From positions 24,459 to 88,458 of the forward strand of contig NZ_JASHIZ010000020.1 of the NCBI RefSeq assembly GCF_030733425.1: a DNA stretch of 64,000 nt, read 5' to 3'. Origin of the DNA: Roseovarius sp. MMSF_3350. GTDB taxonomy: Bacteria; Pseudomonadota; Alphaproteobacteria; Rhodobacterales; Rhodobacteraceae. The translations under genes were made by a program, and so were the position numbers. Positions within the stretch are counted from its first letter, which is position 1, and each line of letters opens with the position of its first letter. Under the pieces are notes generated by a model. That model saw only the letters and a list, made by a program, of their open reading frames with translations. It made no database searches and had not been told where the DNA came from. Shown here in pieces: positions 52,740-62,031 of the stretch.

Positions 52740-53770
52740 GCAAGACATTGCACGCATCGGCGGTCTTTCGTGGCGTCTTGCCGGTAGACCTCATCACCCA
52801 CATCTCCGCACATGCCCGAGATGCTGAACTGCTCGTGGAAGAGACTGACAGGGGCCTGATCGTCACCGTGCCGCTCGCGACGGTTTCGCTCGAAGCCAGC
52901 CGTGCAACCCTGCAGGTCGATATCGACGCCGTCGATGCGGCCGCGCTTCAGAATATCCGTGACTATTTGCACTATACCCTCGACCATGTCGCGCCCGGGT
53001 TGACCTCGGGCGCGACATGGCACGGGGATATCCTGAGGAATCGTGCCCCCCTCAACTTCACGACCGCGACTGTGCACGGCATCCGCCGCGTCGGCCCCAA
53101 TTTCCTGCGCGTCGAACTGGAATGTTCCGATACCCGGCGCCTGTCGGCAGAACGCGGGATGCATTTCTCACTTCTGTTGCCACCCGACGGGCGTACGCCC
53201 GTCTGGCCTCGCCTTGATGATAACGGCCGTACCGTGATGCCCCTCGGCGCCGATAGCCTGCATCGCGCGGCCTATACATTCGTCGAGCTTGATCCTGAAC
53301 GCGAGCGCTTCACCTTCGACGTCTTCGAACATGAAGGCGGTCGTACCACGGCTTGGGCGAGAACGGCGCAGCGCGGCGACCTTGTCGGCATCAGCGGGCC
53401 GGGCAGCGGCGGGTTCCCGCCCGGCCAGAATATCCTGATCGCCGGGGATGAAACCGCAATCCCCGCTATCCGCCGAATCCTTCAGACGTCTGCGCCCGAC
53501 CGGCGTGGTCACGCCCTGCTGGAGGTAGGCACCGAGGCGGATATCTGTGACCTCTCTCGGCCGGACGGCATCGATCTGAGCTGGTGCGTAAGGAACCGAG
53601 GAGAGTCGCTGTGGGATCGCCTGTCAGAGGCTCCTTTGCCACAGGGACCTGACCGCTTTGTCTGGGTCGCCGCCGAGAAAACCGTTGTCCGAAATGCGAA
53701 AGCCCGGTTCCGGCAAACGCTGCGTCTTGGTCTGTCCGAAGGTTATTTTGCCTACTACTGGGAGGTGTGA
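52736..53770 (+). CDS. Siderophore-interacting protein fused to DUF2218
   Basis: 344 residues. N-terminal DUF2218-like part (about 1-85, ending DYLHYTLDHV) and a C-terminal siderophore-interacting (SIP/ViuB) flavoprotein (about 105-344): FAD-binding RAAYTFVELD with the usual R-x-Y-T, GDETAIPAI, VEVGTEAD-like strand LLEVGTEADI, and a C-terminal FAYYWEV. SIPs reduce ferric siderophore in the cytosol to free iron. GTG 52736 is the start. A 13-base perfect inverted repeat lies in the linker between the two domains (52985-53019). Completes the uptake pathway. Confidence 0.9.
   Translation: MSKTLHASAVFRGVLPVDLITHISAHARDAELLVEETDRGLIVTVPLATVSLEASRATLQVDIDAVDAAALQNIRDYLHYTLDHVAPGLTSGATWHGDILRNRAPLNFTTATVHGIRRVGPNFLRVELECSDTRRLSAERGMHFSLLLPPDGRTPVWPRLDDNGRTVMPLGADSLHRAAYTFVELDPERERFTFDVFEHEGGRTTAWARTAQRGDLVGISGPGSGGFPPGQNILIAGDETAIPAIRRILQTSAPDRRGHALLEVGTEADICDLSRPDGIDLSWCVRNRGESLWDRLSEAPLPQGPDRFVWVAAEKTVVRNAKARFRQTLRLGLSEGYFAYYWEV
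52985..53019. repeat. Perfect 13-base inverted repeat within the fusion gene linker
   Basis: CATGTCGCGCCCG (52985-52997) and CGGGCGCGACATG (53007-53019) with a 9-base loop, inside the reading frame at the junction of DUF2218 and SIP domains. It codes HVAPGLTSGATWHG, so it does not break the frame. It may form a strong mRNA hairpin. Confidence 0.7.
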
Positions 53771-54075
53771 ACCGCTGTTCCGCAAAGGCCGGCCGACTGC
53801 GCACCGTGGTTCAGCCGACGAGACCGCGATACAGCCGCGCAGTCGTCAATGTCACGGCGCGAATTACGATCGCCATAGGCTTGCCCAAGACGTTTGTTCT
53901 TTGATTCAAGCGCAAAAAAGATTCAGGACATTCCCCTTCTGATTTTAGCAGGCCCGCCCTGTGCTTAAGCTCTGACGACAAAATCCATCAGGAATTTCAA
54001 GCTCTAGAGGCCCCTTGCCGGAGGGCGACCGCAAGTTAGCTGCCAGCCGTACCGGCAGTAACGAAAGCTCCCCAT
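53771..54075. other. Intergenic stretch before the molybdenum oxidoreductase operon
   Basis: 305 bases. Nothing conserved was recognised. It includes the promoter for the PaoABC-type genes; a TTGATTC near 53902 could be a -35, but spacing to a -10 is unclear. No terminator with T-run after 53770. Confidence 0.4.
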
Positions 54076-54684
54076 ATGTCCAGTACTCCCCCTGATATTC
54101 GCCAACCCGGAGTGTCCCGGCGCGGCTTTCTGAAAGGCAGTTCCGCAGCTGCGAGTTCTCTTGGCATGGCCGTCGGCGCCGCCAAGGCCCAAGAAGCCGA
54201 AGCAAGCGCCCACGCGCGCACAATCGAGATGACGGTCAACGGCAAGACCCGGCACGTCAGCGTCGAACCACGGACGACGCTCGTAGAGGCACTGCGCGAC
54301 AATCTCGGGCTGACAGGGACCAAGATCGGTTGCAACCAGGGTCAGTGCGGGGCCTGCACCATTCTGCTCGACGGCACCCGCGTAAACTCCTGCCTCACCC
54401 TGGCGGTCACGGCCGAGGGCGCAGAGATCGTGACTGTAGAAGGTCTCGCCGATCCGACCGGTGATCTGCATCCGATGCAGACCGCCTTTGCCGAGAATGA
54501 CGCGTTCCAGTGCGGATATTGCACACCCGGACAGATCCTGTCGGCCATAGCGTGCATCGAGGAAGGCCATGCGTCGGACGCCGCCGAGATCCGCGAATAC
54601 ATGAGCGGCAACCTCTGCCGCTGCGGCGCCTACCCGAACATCGTCGCTGCCATCGAGCAGGTTCGCGACCAGCAGGAAGGGTGA
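54076..54684 (+). CDS. paoA: Periplasmic aldehyde oxidoreductase, 2Fe-2S subunit (PaoA-like)
   Basis: 202 residues. Tat signal (VSRRGFLKGSSAAASS..., cut near AKAQ) sends the folded complex to the periplasm. Two [2Fe-2S] sites: plant-type CNQGQCGACTILLDG...C and the C-terminal FQCGYCTPGQ...CRCGAYP. Small subunit of a xanthine-oxidase-family enzyme. ATG 54076 starts the operon; the FAD subunit follows 4 bases after the stop. No Mo-cofactor maturation gene (PaoD/XdhC-type) is seen next to it. Confidence 0.93.
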   Translation: MSSTPPDIRQPGVSRRGFLKGSSAAASSLGMAVGAAKAQEAEASAHARTIEMTVNGKTRHVSVEPRTTLVEALRDNLGLTGTKIGCNQGQCGACTILLDGTRVNSCLTLAVTAEGAEIVTVEGLADPTGDLHPMQTAFAENDAFQCGYCTPGQILSAIACIEEGHASDAAEIREYMSGNLCRCGAYPNIVAAIEQVRDQQEG

Positions 54685-54688
54685 GATC

Positions 54689-55687
54689 ATGAAAAACTTC
54701 AGCTATTCCAGCCCCGGCAACCTTGGCGACGCGACCGAAGCCGCGAAAGCGGACGGAACGCTTATCATTGCCGGTGGTACCACGATGGTCGACTTGATGA
54801 AGATCGGTGTCCTCGAACCCGAAACGCTCGTCGACATCAGCGGCATCGGCTCTCTTGAAAGCTACGAGGTCGGCTCGGACCGGATGCGTTTCGGGGCGCT
54901 TGCCAAAATGGCCACGGTGGCTGACGATCAGGCCGTCATCGATGCCTTCCCTGCGCTTTCGGAGACACTCTGGAAGGCCGCCAGCCCGCAACTGCGCAAT
55001 GTCGCGACGCTGGGCGGAAACATCTTGCAACGGACACGTTGCCCGTACTTTCGCGACACCGCTTACGCCCAGTGCAACAAGCGCGATCCGGGTTCCGGTT
55101 GTGCTGCCCTCGACGGCGGGGAAACCGCGCACCACGCGATTTTCGGCGGCTCCGACGCCTGCGTGGCAATGTATCCGGGCGATCTCGCGCAGGCGCTGGT
55201 CGCCTTCGACGCCAAAGTGGTCGTCCAAGGCCCCGGCGGCACCCGGACCATCCCGTTCAACGAATTGCACGTACGTCCCGGCGATAACCCCGAGGTCGAG
55301 ACCGTCCTCAAACCCGGCGAGATCGTCACCGAGATCTCGCTACCAATCATTCCCGCAATGGCCAACAGCATCTACCTCAAGGCCCGCGACCGCGAGAGTT
55401 ACGCGTTCGCTTCAGCGTCGGCAGCCGTAGGGGTCGAGATGGAGGGGGAGACCGTGCGCGACGTCCGTGTTGGGCTTGGCGGCGTGGCGTCGGTTCCATG
55501 GCGCGCAACCGCAGCCGAGGACAGCCTGCGCGGTCAGCCCCTGACCGAAGAGACAGCGCGAGAGGCGGGCCGGATCGCCTTCGAGGAGGCCGAACCGCTT
55601 GACGGATCGGCCTACAAGATCGCGCTCGGGGCCGACGTGGTCGCCGGGGCCCTGATGACCTTGAAATCTCGCATGGGAGGCAAATGA
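54689..55687 (+). CDS. paoB: Periplasmic aldehyde oxidoreductase, FAD subunit (PaoB-like)
   Basis: 332 residues. FAD-binding part IIAGGTTMVDLMKIG and LRNVATLGGNILQRTRCPYFRD. Unlike most xanthine dehydrogenase FAD subunits it has four extra cysteines, 118, 129, 138 and 158 (RCPYF, QCNKR, SGCAA, DACVA), as known for the additional [4Fe-4S] cluster of PaoB. Passes electrons from the iron-sulfur subunit to an acceptor. The stop overlaps the start of the large subunit. The start ATG has a weak GAAGGGTGAG. Confidence 0.92.
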   Translation: MKNFSYSSPGNLGDATEAAKADGTLIIAGGTTMVDLMKIGVLEPETLVDISGIGSLESYEVGSDRMRFGALAKMATVADDQAVIDAFPALSETLWKAASPQLRNVATLGGNILQRTRCPYFRDTAYAQCNKRDPGSGCAALDGGETAHHAIFGGSDACVAMYPGDLAQALVAFDAKVVVQGPGGTRTIPFNELHVRPGDNPEVETVLKPGEIVTEISLPIIPAMANSIYLKARDRESYAFASASAAVGVEMEGETVRDVRVGLGGVASVPWRATAAEDSLRGQPLTEETAREAGRIAFEEAEPLDGSAYKIALGADVVAGALMTLKSRMGGK

Positions 55688-57951
55688 TGGCCACGACACT
55701 GAACACGCGCGTCACTCGCACGGATGCCCGCCGCAAGGTGACCGGTGCGGCCACATATGCCGCCGACGAGATCCCGGCCGGCATGCTGCACGGGGCACTC
55801 GCCTGCTCGGCCATCGCGGTCGGCACCGTCTCGTCAATCGACACCAGCGCGGCCGAGGCCGAGCCGGGCGTCGTGGCTGTCTTCACCCATGAAACCCTTC
55901 CGGACTACAAGACAGTCAAAGGCTTCTACGCCGGCGGCCCCGGGTCGGCGTCCTTCTGGCCGATGGAAGGGACCGAGATCAAGTATGCCGGGCAGCCGGT
56001 CGCATATGTCGTCGCCGAGACAGCCGCCGCGGCCCGGCGGGGGGCTGATCTGGTGCGGGTCGAGTATCAGGAAGCGGACTCGCGCATCCACATGTCGCCC
56101 GAGGACAGTTTCGTCATTGGCGCGGGTGAGGACAGCGACGGAATGGTTCTAACGAAAGGGGACCTGCAGGCAGGCCTCGACGGTGCGGCCCAGTCCGTGG
56201 ACATGACCTTCACCACCCCGTTCCAGCATCACAATCCTATGGAGATGTTCTCAGCGACCGCCGAATGGCGCGGCGACCGCCTGACGGTCTGGATGCCGTC
56301 GCAATCGGTGCGAACCCTGCGCGCGGGCATCGCCGGGGCCTACGGTCTGCCCGAAACATCCGTTCGCGTCATTTCACCTTTCGTCGGCGGCGCCTTCGGG
56401 GCCAAGGCCGGGATCACGCCATACACGATGCTGACCATTGCCGCGGCCAAGGGGGTGGGCGCGCCGGTTCGGCTGATCGTGACCCGTCCGCAGATGTACA
56501 CCGTCGCAACCTTTCGTCCGGAAACCGAGCAGAAGTTCCGCCTGGCCGCCGACGCCGACGGCAAACTGACAGCTTTCGAGCATATCGAGACTTCTCAGAC
56601 CTCGCAATTCGACTCGGTGGTCAATCCGGGCACCCACATCACGCGCGCCATGTATGGCTGCCCCAACATCCGTACCGAGCAGCGCCTGTCGCGGTCCGAC
56701 ACGAATACGGGCGGATTCATGCGCGCACCAAACGAGATGCAGACCTTCTGGGGCCTGGAATCCGCGATGGACGAGCTGGCGTGGAAGCTGAACATGGACC
56801 CGGTCGAACTACGCCGCGTAAACGACACCAAGAAGCATCCGACAGAAGGCGTGCCATTTTCCTCGCGGTCGCTGATGGAGAGCTACGACGCGGTATCCGA
56901 AAGCTTCGGCTGGGCCGACCGTAGTCCGGAAATCGGATCGATGACCGATGGCGACTGGCTCGTGGGCTACGGCTGCGCGACAGCGACGTACCCGACCAAC
57001 ATCCTGGCATCGAACGCGCGGGTCCGGATGCAGGCGTCTGGGGGTGCCTACGTGGCGTTGGCCGCGCATGATGTGGGCACCGGCACCTATACTATCATGG
57101 CCCAGATCGCGGCGGCGCGGCTGGGGCTGCCCGTCGAGGCGGTGGATGTCGTTATGGGCGAGGCAAGTTTCCCGGTGGCGCCTATTTCCGGCGGCTCGAC
57201 CACGGCTGCATCGGCCGGCTCGGCTGTCCATGATGGCTGCTTGAAGATCGGCCGACAGGTGGCGTCGCGCGTGTCGGCAATGTCGGACGGCCCGCTGGCG
57301 GGCGTCGATCCGTCAACCGTCACGCTTGAGGACGGCACGCTGCGCGGCCCTGACGGCCAAAGCCAGAGCCTGGCCGAAGCGCTCTCCATGCTCCCTGAAG
57401 GCGAGATCGAGGTGATCGGAGAGTTCCGCCATCCGGCCCTGACCGATCAGTTGGTCGCAGCGACCTTTAAGGGCGGGTACGGCTCGGCAGGGCCGGTGAC
57501 ACCGGAGTTCGCGATGTTCGCCTTCGGCGCCGAGATGGTGGAGGTCCACGTCAACCGCTGGACCCATGAGATCCGGGTGCCTCGCATTCACGGCGCATTT
57601 ACGGCGGGCACCTGGCTGAACCGCAAGACCTCGCACAGTCAGCTTCTCGGCGGCATGGTTTGGGGGATCAGCTCCGCGCTTCACGAGGCGACCGAAGTGG
57701 ACAAGGCGCGTTCGCGGTTCCTGAATGCCAATATCGCGGAATACTTGATTCCGGTGAACGCGGACATCCGCGAGGTGCGTGTCGAGATGCTGGAAGAGCA
57801 GGACGACTACGTGAACCCGCTTGGGGTCAAGGGGATCGGCGAGATGGGGATAGTCGGCACCGCCGCCGCGATCGGCAACGCGGTCTATCACGCAACCGGC
57901 CAGCGCTTCACGTCCTTGCCGATCCGCATGTCGGGGCTGGTTTCCAGTTGA
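55684..57951 (+). CDS. paoC: Periplasmic aldehyde oxidoreductase, molybdenum subunit (PaoC-like)
   Basis: 755 residues. Mo-cofactor-binding subunit: aldehyde oxidase head (residues about 15-120, ITGAATYAADE), SPFVGGAFGAKAG, GGFMRAPNEMQ, GGSTTAASAGSAVHDG and the catalytic Glu720 in GIGEMGIVG that activates the Mo-bound water. Oxidises aldehydes to carboxylic acids. No own signal peptide: it is expected to be carried to the periplasm with PaoA through Tat. Start ATG 55684 overlaps PaoB's stop (ATGATGG). A hairpin follows the stop. Confidence 0.94.
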   Translation: MMATTLNTRVTRTDARRKVTGAATYAADEIPAGMLHGALACSAIAVGTVSSIDTSAAEAEPGVVAVFTHETLPDYKTVKGFYAGGPGSASFWPMEGTEIKYAGQPVAYVVAETAAAARRGADLVRVEYQEADSRIHMSPEDSFVIGAGEDSDGMVLTKGDLQAGLDGAAQSVDMTFTTPFQHHNPMEMFSATAEWRGDRLTVWMPSQSVRTLRAGIAGAYGLPETSVRVISPFVGGAFGAKAGITPYTMLTIAAAKGVGAPVRLIVTRPQMYTVATFRPETEQKFRLAADADGKLTAFEHIETSQTSQFDSVVNPGTHITRAMYGCPNIRTEQRLSRSDTNTGGFMRAPNEMQTFWGLESAMDELAWKLNMDPVELRRVNDTKKHPTEGVPFSSRSLMESYDAVSESFGWADRSPEIGSMTDGDWLVGYGCATATYPTNILASNARVRMQASGGAYVALAAHDVGTGTYTIMAQIAAARLGLPVEAVDVVMGEASFPVAPISGGSTTAASAGSAVHDGCLKIGRQVASRVSAMSDGPLAGVDPSTVTLEDGTLRGPDGQSQSLAEALSMLPEGEIEVIGEFRHPALTDQLVAATFKGGYGSAGPVTPEFAMFAFGAEMVEVHVNRWTHEIRVPRIHGAFTAGTWLNRKTSHSQLLGGMVWGISSALHEATEVDKARSRFLNANIAEYLIPVNADIREVRVEMLEEQDDYVNPLGVKGIGEMGIVGTAAAIGNAVYHATGQRFTSLPIRMSGLVSS

Positions 57952-57962
57952 ATTGCAACCTA

Positions 57963-57984
57963 CTGGCCGGCGCATGTCGGCCAG
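57963..57984. terminator. Hairpin after the PaoABC-like operon
   Basis: CTGGCCG (57963-57969) and CGGCCAG (57978-57984) form a 7-pair stem with an 8-base loop, 11 bases past the stop of the large subunit. No T-tract follows, so it may be a weak or factor-assisted terminator. Confidence 0.45.
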
Positions 57985-58164
57985 CAGGAAACCGCAGGCA
58001 ACAGAATGGCTCCGCGCATCTGACCTTGCGTTCGGGGTGGCGCCCCGTACACCGCGCGGCATTAAAGAACAGCCTCACTGCTCAAGGGAAAGACGAGGTC
58101 GAATTGGTCTGACAGCACCTTCTCGACTTTACGTCTCATGCCGTCCTTCTTTCTCGGCACGGCG

Positions 58165-58992
58165 TCAGGCGGCGCTGGTCCAGGCCCCGGTTCGCGCCGC
58201 GTCCCGGGCGAAATCTGCAAAATCGCGGGGGACGCGGCCAAGCGCGCGCGTCACGCCGTCCGTGGTATGGGCGTTGCGCCCGTCCAGGGTTTCGCGCGCG
58301 ATGGCTGTGAAGACGTCGGCGACGAAGGGGCCGCCAGCTTCGGCAATATTGCCGTGGAATTCCTCGAAGCTGATCGGGATATGCCGGATCTCGCGCCCGG
58401 TCGCCCGGGACAGCTCGGCCGCCATGTCCGCGAATGACATCAGACGTGGGCCGGTCACCTCGTAAAGTTCGCCCCTGTGCCCGTCTTCGGTCAGCGCCGT
58501 AACCACGACGTCGGCAATATCGTCGATGTCGATGATGGGCTCGGCGACATCGCCGCCGGGCATCGGCAGGACACCCGCCAAGACAGGATCACGCAGGTAC
58601 CCTTCAGAGAAGTTCTGCGCGAACCAGGCGGCCCGGACAATGGTGAAGTCAAGGCCTGAACTGCGCACCACGTCTTCACCCAACCGCGCATGGTGCTCGC
58701 CACGACCAGAGAGCAGTACGAGGTGCTCGACCTCCACATCGCGGGCTGTCTCGCACAGCGACTCGAGCTTTTCCAAGGCCCCCGGAAAGGCAAGATCGGG
58801 AAAGTAGGTGACATAGGCTGCGCGAACCCCGCGCAGGGCCGATGCCCAGGTCTCCGGCGCCTCCCAGTCGAAAGGCGTTGCGGACCTGCGCGCGCCGCGG
58901 CGCACGGGAAGGCCACGCGCCTCGAGGCGGCTGGCGACGCGGTGGCCGGTCTTGCCGGTCGCACCAATAACGAGGATCGGGTGGTCTTGCAT
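58165..58992 (-). CDS. NmrA-like NAD(P)-binding protein
   Basis: 275 residues, atypical short-chain dehydrogenase. The nucleotide motif is VIGATGKTGHRV (about 8-19), a GxxGxxG variant typical of NmrA/QOR2-type proteins; no YxxxK catalytic pair is clear, and the region VVRSSGLDFTIVRAAWFAQNF resembles the NmrA segment that keeps dinucleotide without catalysis. Quinone reductase or redox-sensor roles are both possible. ATG 58992. Minus strand, followed upstream by the AraC gene 108 bases away, which may regulate it. Confidence 0.88.
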   Translation of the reverse strand: MQDHPILVIGATGKTGHRVASRLEARGLPVRRGARRSATPFDWEAPETWASALRGVRAAYVTYFPDLAFPGALEKLESLCETARDVEVEHLVLLSGRGEHHARLGEDVVRSSGLDFTIVRAAWFAQNFSEGYLRDPVLAGVLPMPGGDVAEPIIDIDDIADVVVTALTEDGHRGELYEVTGPRLMSFADMAAELSRATGREIRHIPISFEEFHGNIAEAGGPFVADVFTAIARETLDGRNAHTTDGVTRALGRVPRDFADFARDAARTGAWTSAA

Positions 58993-59100
58993 CGGGTTTC
59001 TCCTTGGCTTCGGTTTCGACAGCCACGGAATAGGCGCCCTGATGCGGTCCGGTATTGACCGGCGATGCCAGCCTATTGACCACCGCCGCCAATGCGCCTG

Positions 59101-60105
59101 TCAGCGGCGGGCCATATCCTTGCGAAAGGCCGCTGGCGTCGTGCCGACCCAGCGTCTGAACGCCCGGGTAAAGGCGCTCTGCTCGGAGAAGCCGGTGAGG
59201 AACGCGATTTCGGCCAATGAGCGGCTGTCGTCTTGCAAGAGTCCCTCGGCGAGGTCGCGGCGGGTTTGCTCGGTCAGGGTCTGAAAGCTCAGTCCATGCT
59301 CGGAGAGCCGCCTGTGAAACGACCGCGCACTGAGTCCGAGGCCACTGGCGATCTCGGCCATCCTCGGCGCGCCCTCGCTCAGGGCTTGGGCAATGGATGC
59401 TTTTGCCTGTGTAACCAGCGCCGGCTCCCGGGTGATCTCGGACAGCTCGGCGTCCAGATGCGTGATGAGGTATTTCGAGATCCCCTCGTCCCCCAGGATG
59501 TTGGGCCGCGCCAGCGTTTCCTCGGCATAGAGGATTGCGTCCAGTTCGGCGCCAAAGCGCACCGGGCAGCCGAACCACTTTTCGTGCGCGGTGATCCGGC
59601 GCGGTGCGGGGTGCCGGACCAGCACTTCCAAGGGCGTGAGCGGCTCCGGGCAGACTTGCCTTGCGATGGACACCGCGCTCGCGAGGGTAGCCTCGTTCGA
59701 TAGCCGCATACCGAGGCGCCGTTCGCCCGTACGGTGCAGGACAAAAAGCGTGCCCCCGACCGTGGGCCGCAGCTCATATTCCGCGACGCTGGTCCATAGG
59801 CGCGCATAGCGTTCCACCCGCGCATAGGACGCGCCAAGCGTCGTCGCCGCCTTGAACGCCAGCCCGAGCGCACCGTATTCGTCAAGCCGCATCGAGGCCC
59901 CCGTGCGCACCGGCAGGTCGGTCGCATCGATCTGGTCGGCGATCCTTTCAAGCATGTCGTAGTAACGCTCGGCCGGGATCATCTGCTTGGTATTCCAAGA
60001 GCAATCGATATCGATGTTGACCAAAGACAGCATCTCGGCCGCGTCGATTCCGTCGCCAGCCGCGGCGACCACCTTACGCGCGAAAAGAGATGTCACGTAC
60101 CCCAT
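59101..60105 (-). CDS. AraC-family regulator with arabinose-binding-like N-domain
   Basis: 334 residues. N-terminal domain (about 10-195: ERYYDMLERIADQIDATDLPVRTG, DEYGALGLAFKAATTLGASYARVERYARL) is the one found in OruR/ArgR-like AraC proteins. C-terminal HTH domain (about 230-334: PRMAEIASGLGLSARSFHRRLSEHGLSFQTL, SLAEIAFLTGFSEQSAFTRAFRRWVGTTP). Start at ATG 60105 or 60114; neither has a strong ribosome site. Could regulate the NmrA gene downstream or the divergent aldehyde dehydrogenase operon at 60496. Confidence 0.9.
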   Translation of the reverse strand: MGYVTSLFARKVVAAAGDGIDAAEMLSLVNIDIDCSWNTKQMIPAERYYDMLERIADQIDATDLPVRTGASMRLDEYGALGLAFKAATTLGASYARVERYARLWTSVAEYELRPTVGGTLFVLHRTGERRLGMRLSNEATLASAVSIARQVCPEPLTPLEVLVRHPAPRRITAHEKWFGCPVRFGAELDAILYAEETLARPNILGDEGISKYLITHLDAELSEITREPALVTQAKASIAQALSEGAPRMAEIASGLGLSARSFHRRLSEHGLSFQTLTEQTRRDLAEGLLQDDSRSLAEIAFLTGFSEQSAFTRAFRRWVGTTPAAFRKDMARR

Positions 60106-60186
60106 GACCCGCATTCTACGACACGCGCGGGAAGCGACCAACCTTGTGCTGTATCCGGGCGCGAGACGGACCGGCGCAGGCAACTA

Positions 60187-60375
60187 TGCCTCGGCGAGGG
60201 CTGCATCATCATCCGGGCCGCCATATCGGGCATGCCGCGCCATGGGCGGTGGCGATGACACCCTCCTTGAGCAGGCCCAATTGCTCGGCCCATGGTTGTA
60301 CAGCGTCATCTTCGCGACGCCGGAATCCTCCAGGATCTTGTCGATCGGATCCGGTCGTTCAATTTGCCTCCTGAA
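60187..60375 (-). pseudogene. Remnant of a TetR-family regulator
   Basis: On the minus strand, IDKILEDSGVAKMTLYNH at about 60294-60348 is the helix-turn-helix end of a TetR protein. In a neighbouring frame right after it, WAEQLGLLKEGVIATAHGA (about 60237-60293) resembles the last helices of TetR proteins, and a further bit DDDAALAEA ends at 60187. The middle ~120 residues of a normal TetR are gone and the frames do not match, so this looks like a deletion-decayed gene. It sits just before the aldehyde dehydrogenase it may once have controlled. Confidence 0.5.
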
Positions 60376-60495
60376 ACAAGAAGCCGTTATCCGCTGGTCA
60401 TTCGGAAACCCGCTGGTGTAAACAGCGGCATAGTCGGCCGCGGGAACATACCGCTGGTTTCGACGGACAATACAATCACGCAAGGCGAGGGCGCC

Positions 60496-61983
60496 ATGAA
60501 GGACTGGAGCGCAGCGGCAGCCGCTCTTTATGACGGCGGGCACCGCCCGATGTTCATTGACGGGAATTGGTGCGATGCCCATTCGGGCGAGACCATCGAG
60601 GCCCGCAATCCGGCTGACGGCGCCCTGCTGGGCACCGTGCCCAAGGGCGGCCCGGCGGATGTCGATGCGGCCGTCAAGGCGGCACGCGCGGCGTTCGAAG
60701 GCCCGTGGTCGAAATGGACGCCGTTCGAACGTCAGGCGCTGCTCCTGCGAATAGCTGACCGCTTCGAGAAGGAATGGGATAACCTCTGTCTTTCCGATAC
60801 GCTCGATATGGGAATGCCGATCCAGCGCACGCTCGCCAACAGCCGGCGGGTGCTGGGGATGCTGCGCTTCTACGCAGGTCAGGCCGTGGCGATCCACGGC
60901 TCTACAATCCCCAATTCTTTTCCCGGTGACATCTACTCTCAGACGGTGCGCGACCCCATCGGCGTCGTCGGCGCGATAATACCGTGGAATGCCCCGATCG
61001 CCGGCTCGGTCTGGAAGATCGCGCCAGCCATCGCAACCGGCTGCACAGTCGTCCTGAAACCGTCCGAAGAGGCGTCGCTGACCGTCCTGATGATCGCCCG
61101 GATCATGCAGGAGGCCGGCCTGCCCGACGGTGTGTTGAACATCGTCACGGGCCTGGGCAACGAGGCCGGCGCCGCACTGGCCGAACACGAAGGCGTCGAC
61201 AAGATCGTCTTCACCGGCTCGACCGCCACCGGCCAGGCCATTGCCCGGGCCGCGACCGGAAACCTGAAGCGTGTCTCGCTGGAACTGGGGGGCAAGTCGC
61301 CCGTCATCGTGTGCCGGGACGCCGATATCGAAAAGGCGGTTCCCGTCGCCGCCATGGCCGTCTTCGCCAATTCCGGGCAAATCTGCATTGCCGGGTCGCG
61401 CCTGTTCGTGGCGCGCGAAATTCATGATGAATTCGTGCGCCGCGTGGCCGACTATGCCGCTGGTCTGCGCATCGGTCACGGTATACACGAGGAAACCGAG
61501 ATCGGCCCGATCATCTCGGCCCGTCAGGCCGAGCGTATCGCGGGCTACCTCGATGCGGGACCGCGCGAAGGTGCCGACGTAATCACCGGCGGCGCACGGG
61601 CCGAGGGGCCGGAGCTTGCGGCCGGGCACTTTTTCCAACCGACCGTTTTTGGCGGCGTCACCGATACAATGAGCGTCGCGCGAGAGGAAATTTTCGGCCC
61701 CGTCATCTCGGCCCTGCCGTTCGATGATCTGGAAGAGGTCGTAACCCGAGCCAACGCCACACCCTACGGCCTGGCAGCAGGCGTCTTCTCGACCCATCTC
61801 GGCACGGCGCACAAACTGGCGCATCGACTGAAGGCCGGATCGGTCTGGGTCAACATGTACCATGCCATCGACCCAGCCGTGCCCTTCGGCGGCGTCAAGA
61901 TGTCGGGCTACGGTCGTGAGGGCGGGACCGAGCACATGGAAGAATATCTCGATACAAAGGCGATCTGGATCAACGCGGACTAG
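60496..61983 (+). CDS. NAD(P)-dependent aldehyde dehydrogenase
   Basis: 495 residues. Classical ALDH: cofactor segment GAIIPWNAPIAGSVWKIAPAIATGCTVVLKP, FTGSTATGQAI, Glu263 in LELGGKSP and catalytic Cys297 in SGQICIAGSR. Oxidises an aldehyde to acid with NAD(P). ATG 60496 follows GCGAGGGCG; the frame back to 60292 overlaps the TetR remnant and is not used. First of a three-gene unit with an NAD-dependent dehydrogenase and a TRAP binding protein. The substrate may be a semialdehyde derived from the TRAP ligand. Confidence 0.93.
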   Translation: MKDWSAAAAALYDGGHRPMFIDGNWCDAHSGETIEARNPADGALLGTVPKGGPADVDAAVKAARAAFEGPWSKWTPFERQALLLRIADRFEKEWDNLCLSDTLDMGMPIQRTLANSRRVLGMLRFYAGQAVAIHGSTIPNSFPGDIYSQTVRDPIGVVGAIIPWNAPIAGSVWKIAPAIATGCTVVLKPSEEASLTVLMIARIMQEAGLPDGVLNIVTGLGNEAGAALAEHEGVDKIVFTGSTATGQAIARAATGNLKRVSLELGGKSPVIVCRDADIEKAVPVAAMAVFANSGQICIAGSRLFVAREIHDEFVRRVADYAAGLRIGHGIHEETEIGPIISARQAERIAGYLDAGPREGADVITGGARAEGPELAAGHFFQPTVFGGVTDTMSVAREEIFGPVISALPFDDLEEVVTRANATPYGLAAGVFSTHLGTAHKLAHRLKAGSVWVNMYHAIDPAVPFGGVKMSGYGREGGTEHMEEYLDTKAIWINAD

Positions 61984-62031
61984 GCCGCGTCCGGAGGCCC
62001 TCTGTATAATCGCAACCTGAAAGGCAAACAC

